DNA of 64,000 nt from Mycolicibacterium canariasense. GTDB taxonomy: Bacteria; Actinomycetota; Actinomycetes; Mycobacteriales; Mycobacteriaceae. The translations under genes were made by a program, and so were the position numbers. Of the stretch, positions 33,887 to 46,403 are shown in pieces. The notes under the pieces were generated by a model that saw only the letters and a list, made by a program, of their open reading frames with translations, did no database searches and had not been told where the DNA came from. The DNA is taken from contig NZ_LQOL01000080.1 in NCBI RefSeq assembly GCF_002101555.1, forward strand, positions 1-64,000. Reading direction: 5' to 3'. Numbering within the stretch: position 1 is the first letter of the stretch; every line of letters starts with the position of its first letter.

Positions 33887-36703
33887 ATGGCTGAGAACGG
33901 ACGGGTGGACACGGTGCTCGAACCGATCGGATCGGTGCGGCGTACGAGCGTCGGCCGGGAAGCCACCGAACCGATGCGCGAGGACATCCGGTTGCTGGGG
34001 GCCATCCTCGGGGATACCGTCCGCGAGCAGAACGGCGAGGTGGTCTTCGATCTGGTGGAACGGGCCCGGGTCGGCTCGTTCCAGGTGCGCCGCTCCGAGC
34101 TCGACCGCACCGACCTGGCGCGGCTGTTCACCGGTATCGACATCCACCTGGCCATCCCGGTGATCCGGGCGTTCACCCATTTCGCCCTGCTGGCCAACGT
34201 CGCCGAGGACATCCACCGCGAACGGCGCCGGGCCGTGCACGTCGCCTCCGGCGAACCACCGCAGGACAGCAGCCTGGCCGCCACCTACGGCAAACTGGCC
34301 GATGCCGCCCTGGACGTGGACGCCGTCGGTCAGGCATTGCGCGGTGCGCTGGTCTCCCCGGTGATCACCGCCCACCCCACCGAGACCCGCCGCCGGACCG
34401 TCTTCGACACCCAGCATCGGATCACCGAGCTGATGCGGCTGCGGCTGCACGGCCAGACCAGCACCGCCGACGGCCGCGATATCGAGACCGAACTGCGCAG
34501 GCACATCCTGACGCTGTGGCAGACAGCGCTGGTGCGGTTGTCGCGGCTGAAGATCTCCGACGAGATCGAGACGGGCCTGCGCTACTACCAGGCGGCCTTC
34601 CTGGAGGTGATCCCCAAGGTCAACGCCGAGGTACGGACCGCGCTGGAGACGCTGTTCCCCGGCGCCGGACTGCTGGCCGAGCCGATCCTGCGGCCCGGGT
34701 CGTGGATCGGCGGCGACCGCGACGGTAACCCCAACGTCAACGCCGATATCGTCCGGCTCGCCACCGGGCGGGCCGCCCACACCGCGATCGCGCACTATTT
34801 CGGCGAGCTCACGGCGCTGGAACAGGAACTGTCCATGTCGGCGCGGCTGGTGCACGTGTCCGAGGAGCTGCTCGGCCTCACCGCGCTGTGTACCGAGCCG
34901 GCCCGTGCCGACGAACCCTATCGCCGCGCGCTGCGCGTCATCCACGCCCGGCTGACCGCCACCGCCGCGGCCATCCTCGACGAGCAGCCAGGGGAGGTGC
35001 TCGATCTCGGCCTGCCGCCGTACGTCACGCCCGCCGAGCTGCTGGCCGATCTCGACGTCGTGGATGCGTCGCTGCGGGCCAACGGCAGCGCCGTGCTGGC
35101 CGACGATCGGCTGAGCCGACTGCGAGAAGCGGTGCGGGTCTTCGGTTTCCACCTGTCCGGGTTGGACATGCGGCAGAACTCCGAGGTGCACGAGCAGGTG
35201 ATCGCCGAGCTGCTGGCCTGGGCCGGTGTGCACCCGGACTACGCCTCGCTGCCCGAGGACGAGCGGGTGGCGCTGCTGTCCGCCGAGATCGCCACCCGGC
35301 GGCCGCTGATCGGCGAGGGCGCCGAACTGTCCGAGCTGGCCCGCAAGGAGCTGGGCATCGTCGCCGCCGCGGCGCGCGCGGTGAAGATCCTGGGACCGCA
35401 GGCGGTGCCGAACTACATCATCTCGATGTGCCAGTCGGTCTCCGACATGCTGGAGGCGGCCGTCCTGCTCAAAGAGGCTGGGCTGCTGGATGTTTCGGGT
35501 GAGTACCCGTACGCCCCGGTGGGTATCGTGCCGCTGTTCGAGACGATCGACGACCTGCAGCGCGGGTCCGGGATCCTGGAGGCGGTACTCGACCTGCCGG
35601 TGTACCGGGCCATGGTGTCCGCGCGCGACGACCACCAGGAGATCATGCTCGGCTACTCGGATTCGAACAAGGACGGCGGGTACCTGGCGGCCAACTGGGC
35701 GCTGTACCGGGCCGAACTCGATCTCGTCGAATCCGCCCGCAAGACCGGCATCAGGCTGCGGCTGTTCCACGGTCGCGGCGGCACCGTCGGCCGCGGCGGC
35801 GGCCCCAGCTACGACGCGATCCTGGCCCAGCCGCCGGGTGCGGTGAACGGTTCACTGCGTATCACCGAACAGGGCGAGGTGATCGCCGCGAAGTACGCCG
35901 AGCCGCGGATCGCCCACCGCAACCTGGAGACGCTGCTGGCGGCAACCCTGGAATCCACCCTGCTCGATGTCGAGGGGCTGGGGGAGGCGGCCGAGCCGGC
36001 CTACCAGGTGCTCGACGACCTGGCCGCCCGCGCCCAGCGGGCATACGCCGAATTGGTGCACGAGACACCGGGTTTCGTCGAATACTTCAAGGCCTCCACT
36101 CCGGTCAGCGAGATCGGCGCGCTCAACATCGGCAGCAGGCCCACCTCACGCAAACCGACCACGGCCATCTCGGACCTGCGGGCCATCCCGTGGGTGCTGG
36201 CCTGGAGCCAATCCCGGGTGATGCTGCCCGGTTGGTACGGCACCGGCACGGCGTTCGAGGAGTTCATTACGGCGAAGGGTCCGCAGGACGAGAAGCAGCG
36301 CCTGGAGGTGCTGCAGGACCTCTACGAGCGGTGGCCGTTCTTCCGGACCGTGCTGTCGAACATGGCGCAGGTGCTGGCGAAATCCGATATGGGGCTGGCC
36401 GCACGGTATTCCGAACTGGTGCAGGACGAGGCGCTGCGGGCGCGTGTCTTCGACAAGATCCTGGCCGAGCACGACCGGACCATCCGGATGCACCGGCTGA
36501 TCACCGGTCAGGACGACCTGCTGGCCGACAACCCCGCCCTGGCCCGGTCGGTCTTCAACCGTTTCCCGTACCTGGAACCGCTGAATCACCTGCAGGTGGA
36601 GTTGCTGCGGCGGCATCGGGCCGGGGACACCGACGAGCTGGTGCAGCGCGGCATCCTGCTCACCATGAGTGGGCTGGCCACCGCGCTGCGCAACTCCGGT
36701 TAG
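33887..36703 (+). CDS. ppc: Phosphoenolpyruvate carboxylase
   Basis: The 938-residue enzyme adds bicarbonate to phosphoenolpyruvate to give oxaloacetate, the anaplerotic step. Signatures are the catalytic-histidine motif VITAHPTETRRRTVFD, the PEP-binding WIGGDRDGNPNVN, LDMRQNSEVHEQV, GYSDSNKDGGYLAANWALY and the catalytic loop FHGRGGTVGRGGGPS. The C-terminus ends NSG-type (LRNSG), close to the usual family end. The ATG at 33887 gives the normal N-terminus; upstream ATG 33851 and GTG 33881 are possible. It faces pgl, with a hairpin between. Confidence 0.97.
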   Translation: MAENGRVDTVLEPIGSVRRTSVGREATEPMREDIRLLGAILGDTVREQNGEVVFDLVERARVGSFQVRRSELDRTDLARLFTGIDIHLAIPVIRAFTHFALLANVAEDIHRERRRAVHVASGEPPQDSSLAATYGKLADAALDVDAVGQALRGALVSPVITAHPTETRRRTVFDTQHRITELMRLRLHGQTSTADGRDIETELRRHILTLWQTALVRLSRLKISDEIETGLRYYQAAFLEVIPKVNAEVRTALETLFPGAGLLAEPILRPGSWIGGDRDGNPNVNADIVRLATGRAAHTAIAHYFGELTALEQELSMSARLVHVSEELLGLTALCTEPARADEPYRRALRVIHARLTATAAAILDEQPGEVLDLGLPPYVTPAELLADLDVVDASLRANGSAVLADDRLSRLREAVRVFGFHLSGLDMRQNSEVHEQVIAELLAWAGVHPDYASLPEDERVALLSAEIATRRPLIGEGAELSELARKELGIVAAAARAVKILGPQAVPNYIISMCQSVSDMLEAAVLLKEAGLLDVSGEYPYAPVGIVPLFETIDDLQRGSGILEAVLDLPVYRAMVSARDDHQEIMLGYSDSNKDGGYLAANWALYRAELDLVESARKTGIRLRLFHGRGGTVGRGGGPSYDAILAQPPGAVNGSLRITEQGEVIAAKYAEPRIAHRNLETLLAATLESTLLDVEGLGEAAEPAYQVLDDLAARAQRAYAELVHETPGFVEYFKASTPVSEIGALNIGSRPTSRKPTTAISDLRAIPWVLAWSQSRVMLPGWYGTGTAFEEFITAKGPQDEKQRLEVLQDLYERWPFFRTVLSNMAQVLAKSDMGLAARYSELVQDEALRARVFDKILAEHDRTIRMHRLITGQDDLLADNPALARSVFNRFPYLEPLNHLQVELLRRHRAGDTDELVQRGILLTMSGLATALRNSG

Positions 36704-36709
36704 AGCGTC

Positions 36710-36735
36710 CCGAGGCACGTTCCGGGGAACCTCGG
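36710..36735 (+). terminator. Putative hairpin after ppc
   Basis: CCGAG at 36710 pairs with CTCGG at 36731-36735, and GTTCC pairs with GGAAC inside it (36719-36730), with a small bulge. It starts seven bases after the ppc stop and would end ppc transcription. There is no T-tract. Confidence 0.5.
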
Positions 36736-36760
36736 CGGGGGATGCTGCGTCTGAACGGAG

Positions 36761-36877
36761 ATGAGCCATTCATGCACATTCCGCTGGCGGGACGAGTTAC
36801 CGACGGGCGAAGCGGCAGCCGAGTACCTGGCCGGTTACCGCGATGCGCACTCCGACGCCGCGCCGCGCGCCGAGTGA
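36761..36877 (+). CDS. Small hypothetical protein, 38 residues
   Basis: A short ORF between ppc and pgl encodes 38 residues with a protein-like, Ala/Glu/Tyr-rich C-terminal half (ELPTGEAAAEYLAGYRDAH). Codons in that half end mostly in G or C, as in real genes here. It stops four bases before the convergent pgl stop. The GGAG just before its ATG is too close to be an ideal ribosome site. I recognise no family. It could also be the remnant of a longer gene. Confidence 0.45.
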   Translation: MSHSCTFRWRDELPTGEAAAEYLAGYRDAHSDAAPRAE

Positions 36878-36881
36878 GCCG

Positions 36882-37610
36882 TCACAGCTTGGCGGCGGCC
36901 GCCTCGTCGAGCAGCCACACCGTCTTCTCCTTGCCCGCGGCTCCGGCCGCCGGAACGTCGACCGGGGCGGCGCCGCCGAGCGCCGCGGCGACGGCTTCGG
37001 CCTTCTCCGAACCGGCGACCACCAGCCACACCTCGCGGGCACGCGCCACGGCGGGCAAGGTCAAGGTGATCCGCCGGGGCGGCGGCTTGGGCGAGTCGGT
37101 CACCGCGACGACGAGCCGGCTGGTTTCCCGAACCGCAGGCGTGTCGGGGAACAACGAGTTGATGTGCCCCTCACCGCCCATGCCCAGCAGGTGCACGTCG
37201 AATTCGGCGGGCAGCAGTTCCTCGTATGCCGCGGCGGCGGCGTCGATATCGTCGCCGAACTCGCCGTCGCTGGCCGCCATGGCGTGCACATTTGCCGCCG
37301 GGATGTCGATGCTCTCCAGCAGCGCCTCACGGGCCTGCTTGACATTGCGGTCGTCGTCGGCGGCGGGCACGAAACGCTCGTCACCCCAGAACAACTGGAC
37401 GTTCGACCAGTCGATCTCGGTGCTGAATCCGGCGACGTGGCGCAGCAGCGCGATCCCGACCGTCCCGCCGGTCAACACGATCGCTGCCTCGCCGCGGTTC
37501 GCGATCGCCGAGGTGATGGCGCCCACCAGCCGGGCGCCGGCGGCCGCGGCCAATTCGGCTGCGTCGAGGTAGGTTTCGGTCACCCGCTCGGGCTGGTTGT
37601 GATCAGACAT
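36882..37610 (-). CDS. pgl: 6-Phosphogluconolactonase
   Basis: The 242-residue protein hydrolyses 6-phosphogluconolactone. It has the sugar-phosphate-binding segments IVLTGGTVGIALLRHV and VQLFWGDERFVPAADDDRN, plus LLGMGGEGHINSLFPD, all typical of the NagB/DevB fold. The ATG at 37610 overlaps the opcA stop by 8 nt. It is the last gene of the tkt-tal-zwf-opcA-pgl operon, equal to Rv1445c (devB). Confidence 0.96.
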   Translation of the reverse strand: MSDHNQPERVTETYLDAAELAAAAGARLVGAITSAIANRGEAAIVLTGGTVGIALLRHVAGFSTEIDWSNVQLFWGDERFVPAADDDRNVKQAREALLESIDIPAANVHAMAASDGEFGDDIDAAAAAYEELLPAEFDVHLLGMGGEGHINSLFPDTPAVRETSRLVVAVTDSPKPPPRRITLTLPAVARAREVWLVVAGSEKAEAVAAALGGAAPVDVPAAGAAGKEKTVWLLDEAAAAKL

Positions 37611-38514
37611 AGGCCACCTTGTCGATTCCCTGCAGTGCTTCCAGATAGATCTCGTCGGCATCCAGCCGGCGCATGTCCTCGGCCAGACAGTCCCGGGTTT
37701 CCCTGCGCGCCAACGGAATCTGCGCGTCGGGGCGCCCGGTGCGGGTCAGGGTCGCGGTCACGCCGGTCTGCGGGCGGCTCAGCACGATGGTCTCGCTCGC
37801 CCGGGTCAGTTCGACCTTGAGGTCACCGACCGCACGGGACACCGGGCAGTCCAGCCGGCCGGCCAACCAGCCGGCCAGGATGTCCAGGGCCGGTTCTTCT
37901 TTCAGCCCCGACACCAGCACCGAGGTGATCGGCTCGTAAGGCGCCTGATCCAGCGTGGCGGCCAGCAGCGCCCGCCAATAGGTGATGCGGCTCCAGGCCA
38001 GGTCGGTGTCACCGGGGGTGTATCCGGCCAGCCGGCTCTTGATACACGCCAACGGGTCCTCGCCGTTGGTGGCATCGGTGATGCGCCGGATCGCCAGCTT
38101 GCCCAGCGGGTCCTGCGCGGGCACCCGCGGCGCCAGATCCGGCCACCACGTCACCACCGGGGTGTCGGGCAGCAGGAACGGGATCACCACGCTGCCGGCA
38201 TGGTTGGCCAGCGGTCCGGACAGCCGCAGCACCACCACCTCGTTGGCACCCGCGTCGCGACCCACCCGCAGCTGGGCGTCCAACCGTGCTTCGGTGGTCA
38301 GCCGGTCACCCGGGATGACGACGATGACGCGACAAGGATGCTCGCGGCTGGCCGCGTTGGCCGCCTCGATCGACTCCTCCAGCAGCGACTCGCTGTCGGG
38401 AGCGACCACCAGCGTCAGCACCCGGCCGAGCGTGATGGCACCACCCTCTTCGCGCAGCGCGACGATCTTCTTGTTGATGGCACCGGTATTGGTATCGGGC
38501 AGATCGACGATCAC
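37603..38514 (-). CDS. opcA: Glucose-6-phosphate dehydrogenase assembly protein OpcA
   Basis: The 303-residue OpcA protein helps Zwf assemble and stay active. Features include the start VDLPDTNTGAINKKIVALR, GGAITLGRVLTLVVAP, a region around HPCRVIVVIPGDRL, and PDTPVVTWWPDLAP. The start is the GTG at 38514, which follows a strong AGAAGGAG site. The longer frame upstream overlaps the zwf 3' region and is not the gene. It lies between zwf and pgl and equals Rv1446c. Confidence 0.94.
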   Translation of the reverse strand: MIVDLPDTNTGAINKKIVALREEGGAITLGRVLTLVVAPDSESLLEESIEAANAASREHPCRVIVVIPGDRLTTEARLDAQLRVGRDAGANEVVVLRLSGPLANHAGSVVIPFLLPDTPVVTWWPDLAPRVPAQDPLGKLAIRRITDATNGEDPLACIKSRLAGYTPGDTDLAWSRITYWRALLAATLDQAPYEPITSVLVSGLKEEPALDILAGWLAGRLDCPVSRAVGDLKVELTRASETIVLSRPQTGVTATLTRTGRPDAQIPLARRETRDCLAEDMRRLDADEIYLEALQGIDKVAYV

Positions 38515-38536
38515 GACTGGGCTCCTTCTCGCATCA

Positions 38537-40080
<1,544 letters not shown>

Positions 40081-40084
<4 letters not shown>

Positions 40085-41196
40085 CGCTTCGCGGCGTCCA
40101 GCTGTCCCTGGGTGGCCTCGAGCAGTTCGCCCCAGGATTTCTCGAACTTGTCGACGCCTTCGTTCTCCAGCACCAGGAACACGTCGGTGAGGTCGATGCC
40201 GATGTCCGACAGCTTGTCGAAGACCTGCTGCGCGGCCTCGGCGGTACCGGTGACGGTGTCCCCGGTGATCACGCCGTGATCGGCGACGGCTTCCAGTGTC
40301 TTCTCCGGCATGGTGTTCACCGTGTTGGCGGCGACCAGTTCGGTGACGTACAGGGTGTCGGAGTAGTCCGGGTTCTTGACGCCGGTGGAGGCCCACAGCG
40401 GCCGCTGGACGCGGGCACCGGATTCCTTGAGCGTGGCGAACCGCTCACCGCCGAACACCTCTTCGTAGGCGGCGTAGGCCAACCGGGCGTTGGCCACACC
40501 GGCCTGCCCGCGCAGGGCCAGGGCCTCCGCGGAGCCGAGCTTGTCCAGCCGGGCGTCGATCTCGGTGTCCACCCGGGAGACGAAGAACGAAGCGACGGAG
40601 TGGATCTTGGACAGGTCGTGGCCCGCCTCCTTGGCCTTCGCCAGACCCTCCAGGTAGGCGTCCATCACCGCGCGATGCCGCTCCACCGAGAAGATCAGGG
40701 TGACGTTGACCGAGATGCCCTCGGCGATCACCGCGGTGATGGCGGGCAGACCGGCGAGCGTGGCCGGGATCTTGATGAGCAGGTTGGGCCGGTCGACGAT
40801 CTTCCAGAGCTCGATGGCCTGCAGGATCGTCTTGTCGGTGTCGTGCGCCAGCCGCGGGTCGACCTCGATCGAGACCCGGCCGTCCACCCCGCCGGAGGCC
40901 TCGTAGGTCTTCGCGAACAGGTCGCACGCGTTGCGCACGTCGTCGGTGGTCACCGTGCGGATGGTGGCGTCGACGTCGGCGCCGCGCTCGGCAAGCTCCT
41001 TGATCTGACCGTCGTAGGCGTCGCCCTTGGACAGCGCCGCCTGGAAGATCGACGGGTTGGTGGTGACGCCCACGACGCTGCGGGTGTCGATCAGGTTCTG
41101 CAGGTTGCCGGTCTGCAACCGGTCCCGGGACAGGTCGTCGAGCCATACGGATACGCCCGCGGCGCTCAGCGCTGCGAGGTTCGGGTTCTGAGTCAT
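40081..41196 (-). CDS. tal: Transaldolase
   Basis: The 371-residue transaldolase moves a dihydroxyacetone unit between sugar phosphates. LIKIPATLAGLPAI carries the Schiff-base lysine, and GVTTNPSIFQAALSKGD and the late LLEATQGQLDAAKR fit the actinobacterial long form. The sequence has the SVASFFVSRVDTEID strand expected near the active site. It sits between tkt and zwf and overlaps zwf by 4 nt. Confidence 0.96.
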
Positions 41197-41212
41197 GTTC
41201 GCTTGCCTTTAC

Positions 41213-43306
<2,094 letters not shown>

Positions 43307-43446
43307 TACGCGTGCTCCTAGCGTCTGCGAGATCAGCTGCTTGTTCCTCTAAAACACCCTAGTAGGAGCGACTCATCCGCGGCAGACCGGTTGGTGCACG
43401 TTTACTTCTCCGTTCACCGGAATTGACCCTGCGGTGTCGGGCTCAC

Positions 43447-43464
43447 AGACCCGCGGTCTACCAT
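43447..43464 (+). promoter_or_regulatory. Palindrome overlapping the ctaB -10 box
   Basis: AGACC-CGC-GGTCT (43447-43459) is a perfect inverted repeat whose last base starts a TACCAT -10 hexamer (43459-43464), about 47 bases before the ctaB GTG. A repressor bound there would block the promoter. The 204-bp gap to tkt holds no gene. A CGAGGAG ribosome site precedes ctaB. Confidence 0.45.
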
Positions 43465-43510
43465 CGTCTGTAGTAGAAGCCCGCGTGACGCTGCCCGAGG
43501 AGTTATTTGC

Positions 43511-44443
43511 GTGAGCATTCGCGAGCGCCGGTCAGCTAGCGCAGCACCCAGTCGGATCCGTTCGACGTTTTTGGCTTATCTGGCACTGACCAAGCCGCGC
43601 GTGATCGAGCTGTTGCTGGTGACGGCGATCCCGGCCATGTTGCTGGCCGACCGCGGCACCGTCGATCCGCTGCTGATCGTCAACACGTTGATCGGCGGCA
43701 TGATGGCTGCCGCCGGCGCCAACACCCTCAACTGTGTCGCCGACGCCGATATCGACAAGGTGATGAAGCGGACCGCGCTGCGGCCGCTGGCCCGTGCCTC
43801 GGTCCCGACCCGGCACGCGCTGATCTTCGGTCTGGTGCTCTCGGCCGGCTCCTTCGCCTGGTTGTGGTGGACCACCAACCTGCTCTCCGGCGTGCTGGGC
43901 CTGGTCACCATCGCGTTCTACGTCTTCGTGTACACGCTGCTGCTCAAGCGGCGCACATCGCAGAACGTGGTGTGGGGCGGAGCCGCCGGCTGCATGCCGG
44001 TGATGATCGGCTGGTCGGCGGTGACCGGCACCATCGGATGGCCGGCGCTGGTGATGTTCGCGATCATCTTCTTCTGGACGCCGCCGCACACCTGGGCGCT
44101 GGCCATGCGCTACAAGGACGACTACAAGGCGGCCGGGGTGCCGATGCTGCCGGCGGTGGCCACCGAACGGCAGGTGACCCGCCAGATCCTGATCTACACC
44201 TGGCTGACGGTGCTCACGACGCTGGCGCTGACCCTGGCCACCGGCTGGCTGTACGCGTCGGTGGCGCTGCTGGCCGGGGTGTGGTTCCTGGTGATGGCAC
44301 ACCAGCTGTACGCCGGCGTGAAGCGCGGCGAGCCGGTGAAGCCGCTGCGGTTGTTCCTGCAGTCCAACAACTATTTGGCCGTGGTGTTCTGCGCGCTGGC
44401 CATCGACTCCGCGCTGGCCCTGCCGACCTTGCTGGGGCGCTAG
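43511..44443 (+). CDS. ctaB: Protoheme IX farnesyltransferase (haem O synthase)
   Basis: The 310-residue UbiA-family membrane prenyltransferase adds farnesyl to haem B, giving haem O for the aa3 cytochrome oxidase. It has eight or nine helices. The first Asp-rich motif is in NCVADADIDKVMKRTALRPL, and the second aspartate region is around RYKDDYKAAGVPMLP. TPPHTWALAM is the usual haem-linked loop. The GTG at 43511 is preceded by GAGGAG. Its stop TAG forms the -10 box of the next gene. ctaA is about 4 kb away. Confidence 0.96.
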   Translation: MSIRERRSASAAPSRIRSTFLAYLALTKPRVIELLLVTAIPAMLLADRGTVDPLLIVNTLIGGMMAAAGANTLNCVADADIDKVMKRTALRPLARASVPTRHALIFGLVLSAGSFAWLWWTTNLLSGVLGLVTIAFYVFVYTLLLKRRTSQNVVWGGAAGCMPVMIGWSAVTGTIGWPALVMFAIIFFWTPPHTWALAMRYKDDYKAAGVPMLPAVATERQVTRQILIYTWLTVLTTLALTLATGWLYASVALLAGVWFLVMAHQLYAGVKRGEPVKPLRLFLQSNNYLAVVFCALAIDSALALPTLLGR

Positions 44444-44446
44444 ATT
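44441..44446 (+). promoter_or_regulatory. -10 box for the DUF1254 gene, built on the ctaB stop
   Basis: TAGATT starts with the TAG stop codon of ctaB and lies seven bases before the next ATG, with no ribosome site, so a leaderless start is likely. Confidence 0.5.
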
Positions 44447-44453
44447 CCTCGGC

Positions 44454-45398
44454 ATGAGCCGACTGGTCAGCCCCGACAACTTCGCCCGTGCCGAATCGGA
44501 CGGCTACTTCTCACGCATCGCGGCCGGCGGCGGTTTCGGGCAGTTCCTGCATTTTCGCGAGCTCTCCCCGGTGGACGACCAGGTGGTGATCCGGCAGAAC
44601 CGCGACACCCTGTACTCGGCGGCCGTCTTCGACCTGGACGCCGGCGACGTGACGATCACCCTGCCGGACAGCGCCGGCCGGTTCATGTCGGTGCAGATCA
44701 TCAACGAGGACCACTACACCGTGGAGGTGGCCTACGCGCCGGCCGTGGTCATCCTGTCGCGCGATGTGGTGGGCACCCGGTACGTGCTGGCCGCCGCGCG
44801 CACCCTCGTCGACCCGAACGAGGCCGCGGATCTGCCCGCCGTGCACGCCCTGCAGGACGCCATCGAGGTGACCCAGCCGGAGCCGGGCCGCTTCGAGATC
44901 CCGGACTGGGATCCGGTGACGCAGAAGACCGTGCGCGACGCGTTGATCACGCTGTCGACGACGCTGACCGACTCGACGCGGACCTTCGGCGCCCGGGACG
45001 AGGTGGACCCGGTGCATCACCTGATCGGCACGGCCTTCGCGTGGGGCGGTAACCCCGAACGCGATGCGCTGTACCTCACGGTGATCCCGCCGGCCAACGA
45101 CGGTGCCACAGTGCACCGGCTGACCGTGAAAGACGTTCCGGTGGACGGCTTCTGGTCGGTCACCGTGTACAACGAAGAGGGCTATCTGGAGCCGAACCCG
45201 CAAAACACGTATTCGGTGAACAATGTCACAGCCGTCGCGGACGCCGACGGTGCCGTCACCGTCCAGTTCGGCGGCGACGGTGCGCCCAACGTGCTGCCGA
45301 TCACCGCGGGCTGGAACTACCTGGTGCGGCTGTACCGGCCCCGGCCGGAGATCCTGGACGGGTCCTGGACGTTCCCGGCGGCGGCGCCCGTTCGCTGA
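44454..45398 (+). CDS. DUF1254/DUF1214 domain protein
   Basis: The 314-residue protein has the N-terminal DUF1254 pattern (VVIRQNRDTLYSAAVFDL, then GRFMSVQIINEDHYT) and the C-terminal DUF1214 pattern (DGFWSVTVYNEEGYLEPN, NYLVRLYRPRPEILDGSW). No signal peptide is visible. Members are widespread in actinobacteria and proteobacteria, and no reaction is established. It follows ctaB closely but has its own promoter. Directly after its stop begins the first of two palindromic repeats. Confidence 0.85.
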   Translation: MSRLVSPDNFARAESDGYFSRIAAGGGFGQFLHFRELSPVDDQVVIRQNRDTLYSAAVFDLDAGDVTITLPDSAGRFMSVQIINEDHYTVEVAYAPAVVILSRDVVGTRYVLAAARTLVDPNEAADLPAVHALQDAIEVTQPEPGRFEIPDWDPVTQKTVRDALITLSTTLTDSTRTFGARDEVDPVHHLIGTAFAWGGNPERDALYLTVIPPANDGATVHRLTVKDVPVDGFWSVTVYNEEGYLEPNPQNTYSVNNVTAVADADGAVTVQFGGDGAPNVLPITAGWNYLVRLYRPRPEILDGSWTFPAAAPVR

Positions 45399-45460
45399 CA
45401 CCGAGACTGAAACCAGGGACGGATTCCGGGCCGGATCGATCCCTGGCTTCAGTCTCGGTG
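45399..45460. repeat. Palindromic repeat element, left copy
   Basis: A 62-bp element starts on the base after the DUF1254 stop codon. Its 21-nt arms (CACCGAGACTGAAACCAGGG at the left edge) are complementary at 20 of 21 positions, and the loop is 20 nt. A near-identical copy lies at 46337-46396, on the other side of the broken DUF559 gene. It could also act as a terminator hairpin. Confidence 0.9.
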
Positions 45461-45492
45461 GGCGTGTCGGTGCGCCGTGCCACCATCCGCGG

Positions 45493-46332
45493 GTGGGGGT
45501 TTTCATCGGCAGTGAGGAGCTGGCCGCAGGCCGGGTGACCCGCTATGACCTGCGGCGTCGTTACCGACGACTGTTCCCCGACGTGTACGGGCCGGACAGC
45601 CCGACATTGCTCGACCGCGCCAGGGCCGCCTGGTTGTGGTCGGGGCGGCGCGGTGTCGTCTCCGGCGTCGCGGCGTCCGGATTGCTCGGTGCGCGGTGGG
45701 TGCCGACCGACACCGCGATCGAAATGCTCTGGCGCAACACACATCCGCCGACGGGGTTGATCCTGCGCAACGAAGCGTACTCGCGCGACGAGGTGACGAC
45801 CTTCGGTGGCGTGCCCGTCACCACCCGGGCACGGACCCTGTTCGATCTGGGCAGGCACCTCCCGCGTGACGAGGCGGTGGCGCGGATGGACGCGTTGTCG
45901 TAGACGTGGCGGGTCACCGTCGACGACGTCGCGCCGTTGATCGCCCGGTATCCCGCCTGCCGCGGGGCCCGCTCGCTGCGGACCGCGTTGGCGCTGGCCG
46001 ACGGCGGTGCGGAATCGCCCCGTGAGACCTGGCTGCGATTGTTGCTCACCGATGCCGGGCTGGCGCCGGAGGACACCCAGATCGAGGTGTTCGCGGGCAC
46101 CCGGATGATCGCGAAGGTCGACATGGGTTGGCGGTCGCTGAAGGTCGCGGTGCAGTACGACGGCAGGCATCATCAGACCGAACGCGGTCAGTATGTGCGT
46201 GACCGGCGCATCGAGCGCGAATTGCAGGCACTCGACTGGATCGTCATCCGGGTGATCGCCGAGGACAGCGCGGACGACATCGTCGCCAGGGTGGCCGCCG
46301 CGCTGGCTCAGCGCCGACGCCGCGCTGCCTGA
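45493..46332 (+). pseudogene. DUF559/Vsr-like nuclease gene with an in-frame stop
   Basis: The frame runs from a GTG at 45493 to a TGA at 46330 but is interrupted by TAG at 45901-45903. Without it the product would have 279 residues. The N-terminal part (GRVTRYDLRRRYRRLFPDVY, WSGRRGVVSGVAASGLLG) is the AbiEi-antitoxin-like winged-helix region common in this family. The C-terminal part has the DUF559 Vsr-like endonuclease pattern IAKVDMGWRSLKVAVQYDG, then HHQTERGQYVRDRR and LDWIVIRV. Codon use stays normal after the stop, so the break is recent. A TTG at 45937 could still start the nuclease domain alone. Two matching palindromes flank the gene. Confidence 0.75.
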
Positions 46333-46336
46333 CCGG

Positions 46337-46396
46337 CACCGAGACTGAAACCAGGGACGAGATTCCGGGCCGAATCGATCCCTGGCTTCAGTCTCG
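46337..46396. repeat. Palindromic repeat element, right copy
   Basis: This copy starts four bases after the DUF559 stop codon. Its left arm is identical to that of the left copy, the loop differs by a few bases and one indel, and the outermost three bases of the right arm are changed, so 18 nt remain paired. It ends seven bases before the convergent qor stop, so it may serve both genes as a terminator. Confidence 0.9.
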
Positions 46397-46403
46397 AAGA
46401 CGC

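Noticed and set aside
33467..35770. 767-codon open frame antisense to ppc
   Set aside because: Same cause: a third-position GC shadow, with a composition of His/Gln/Arg/Gly and no motif.
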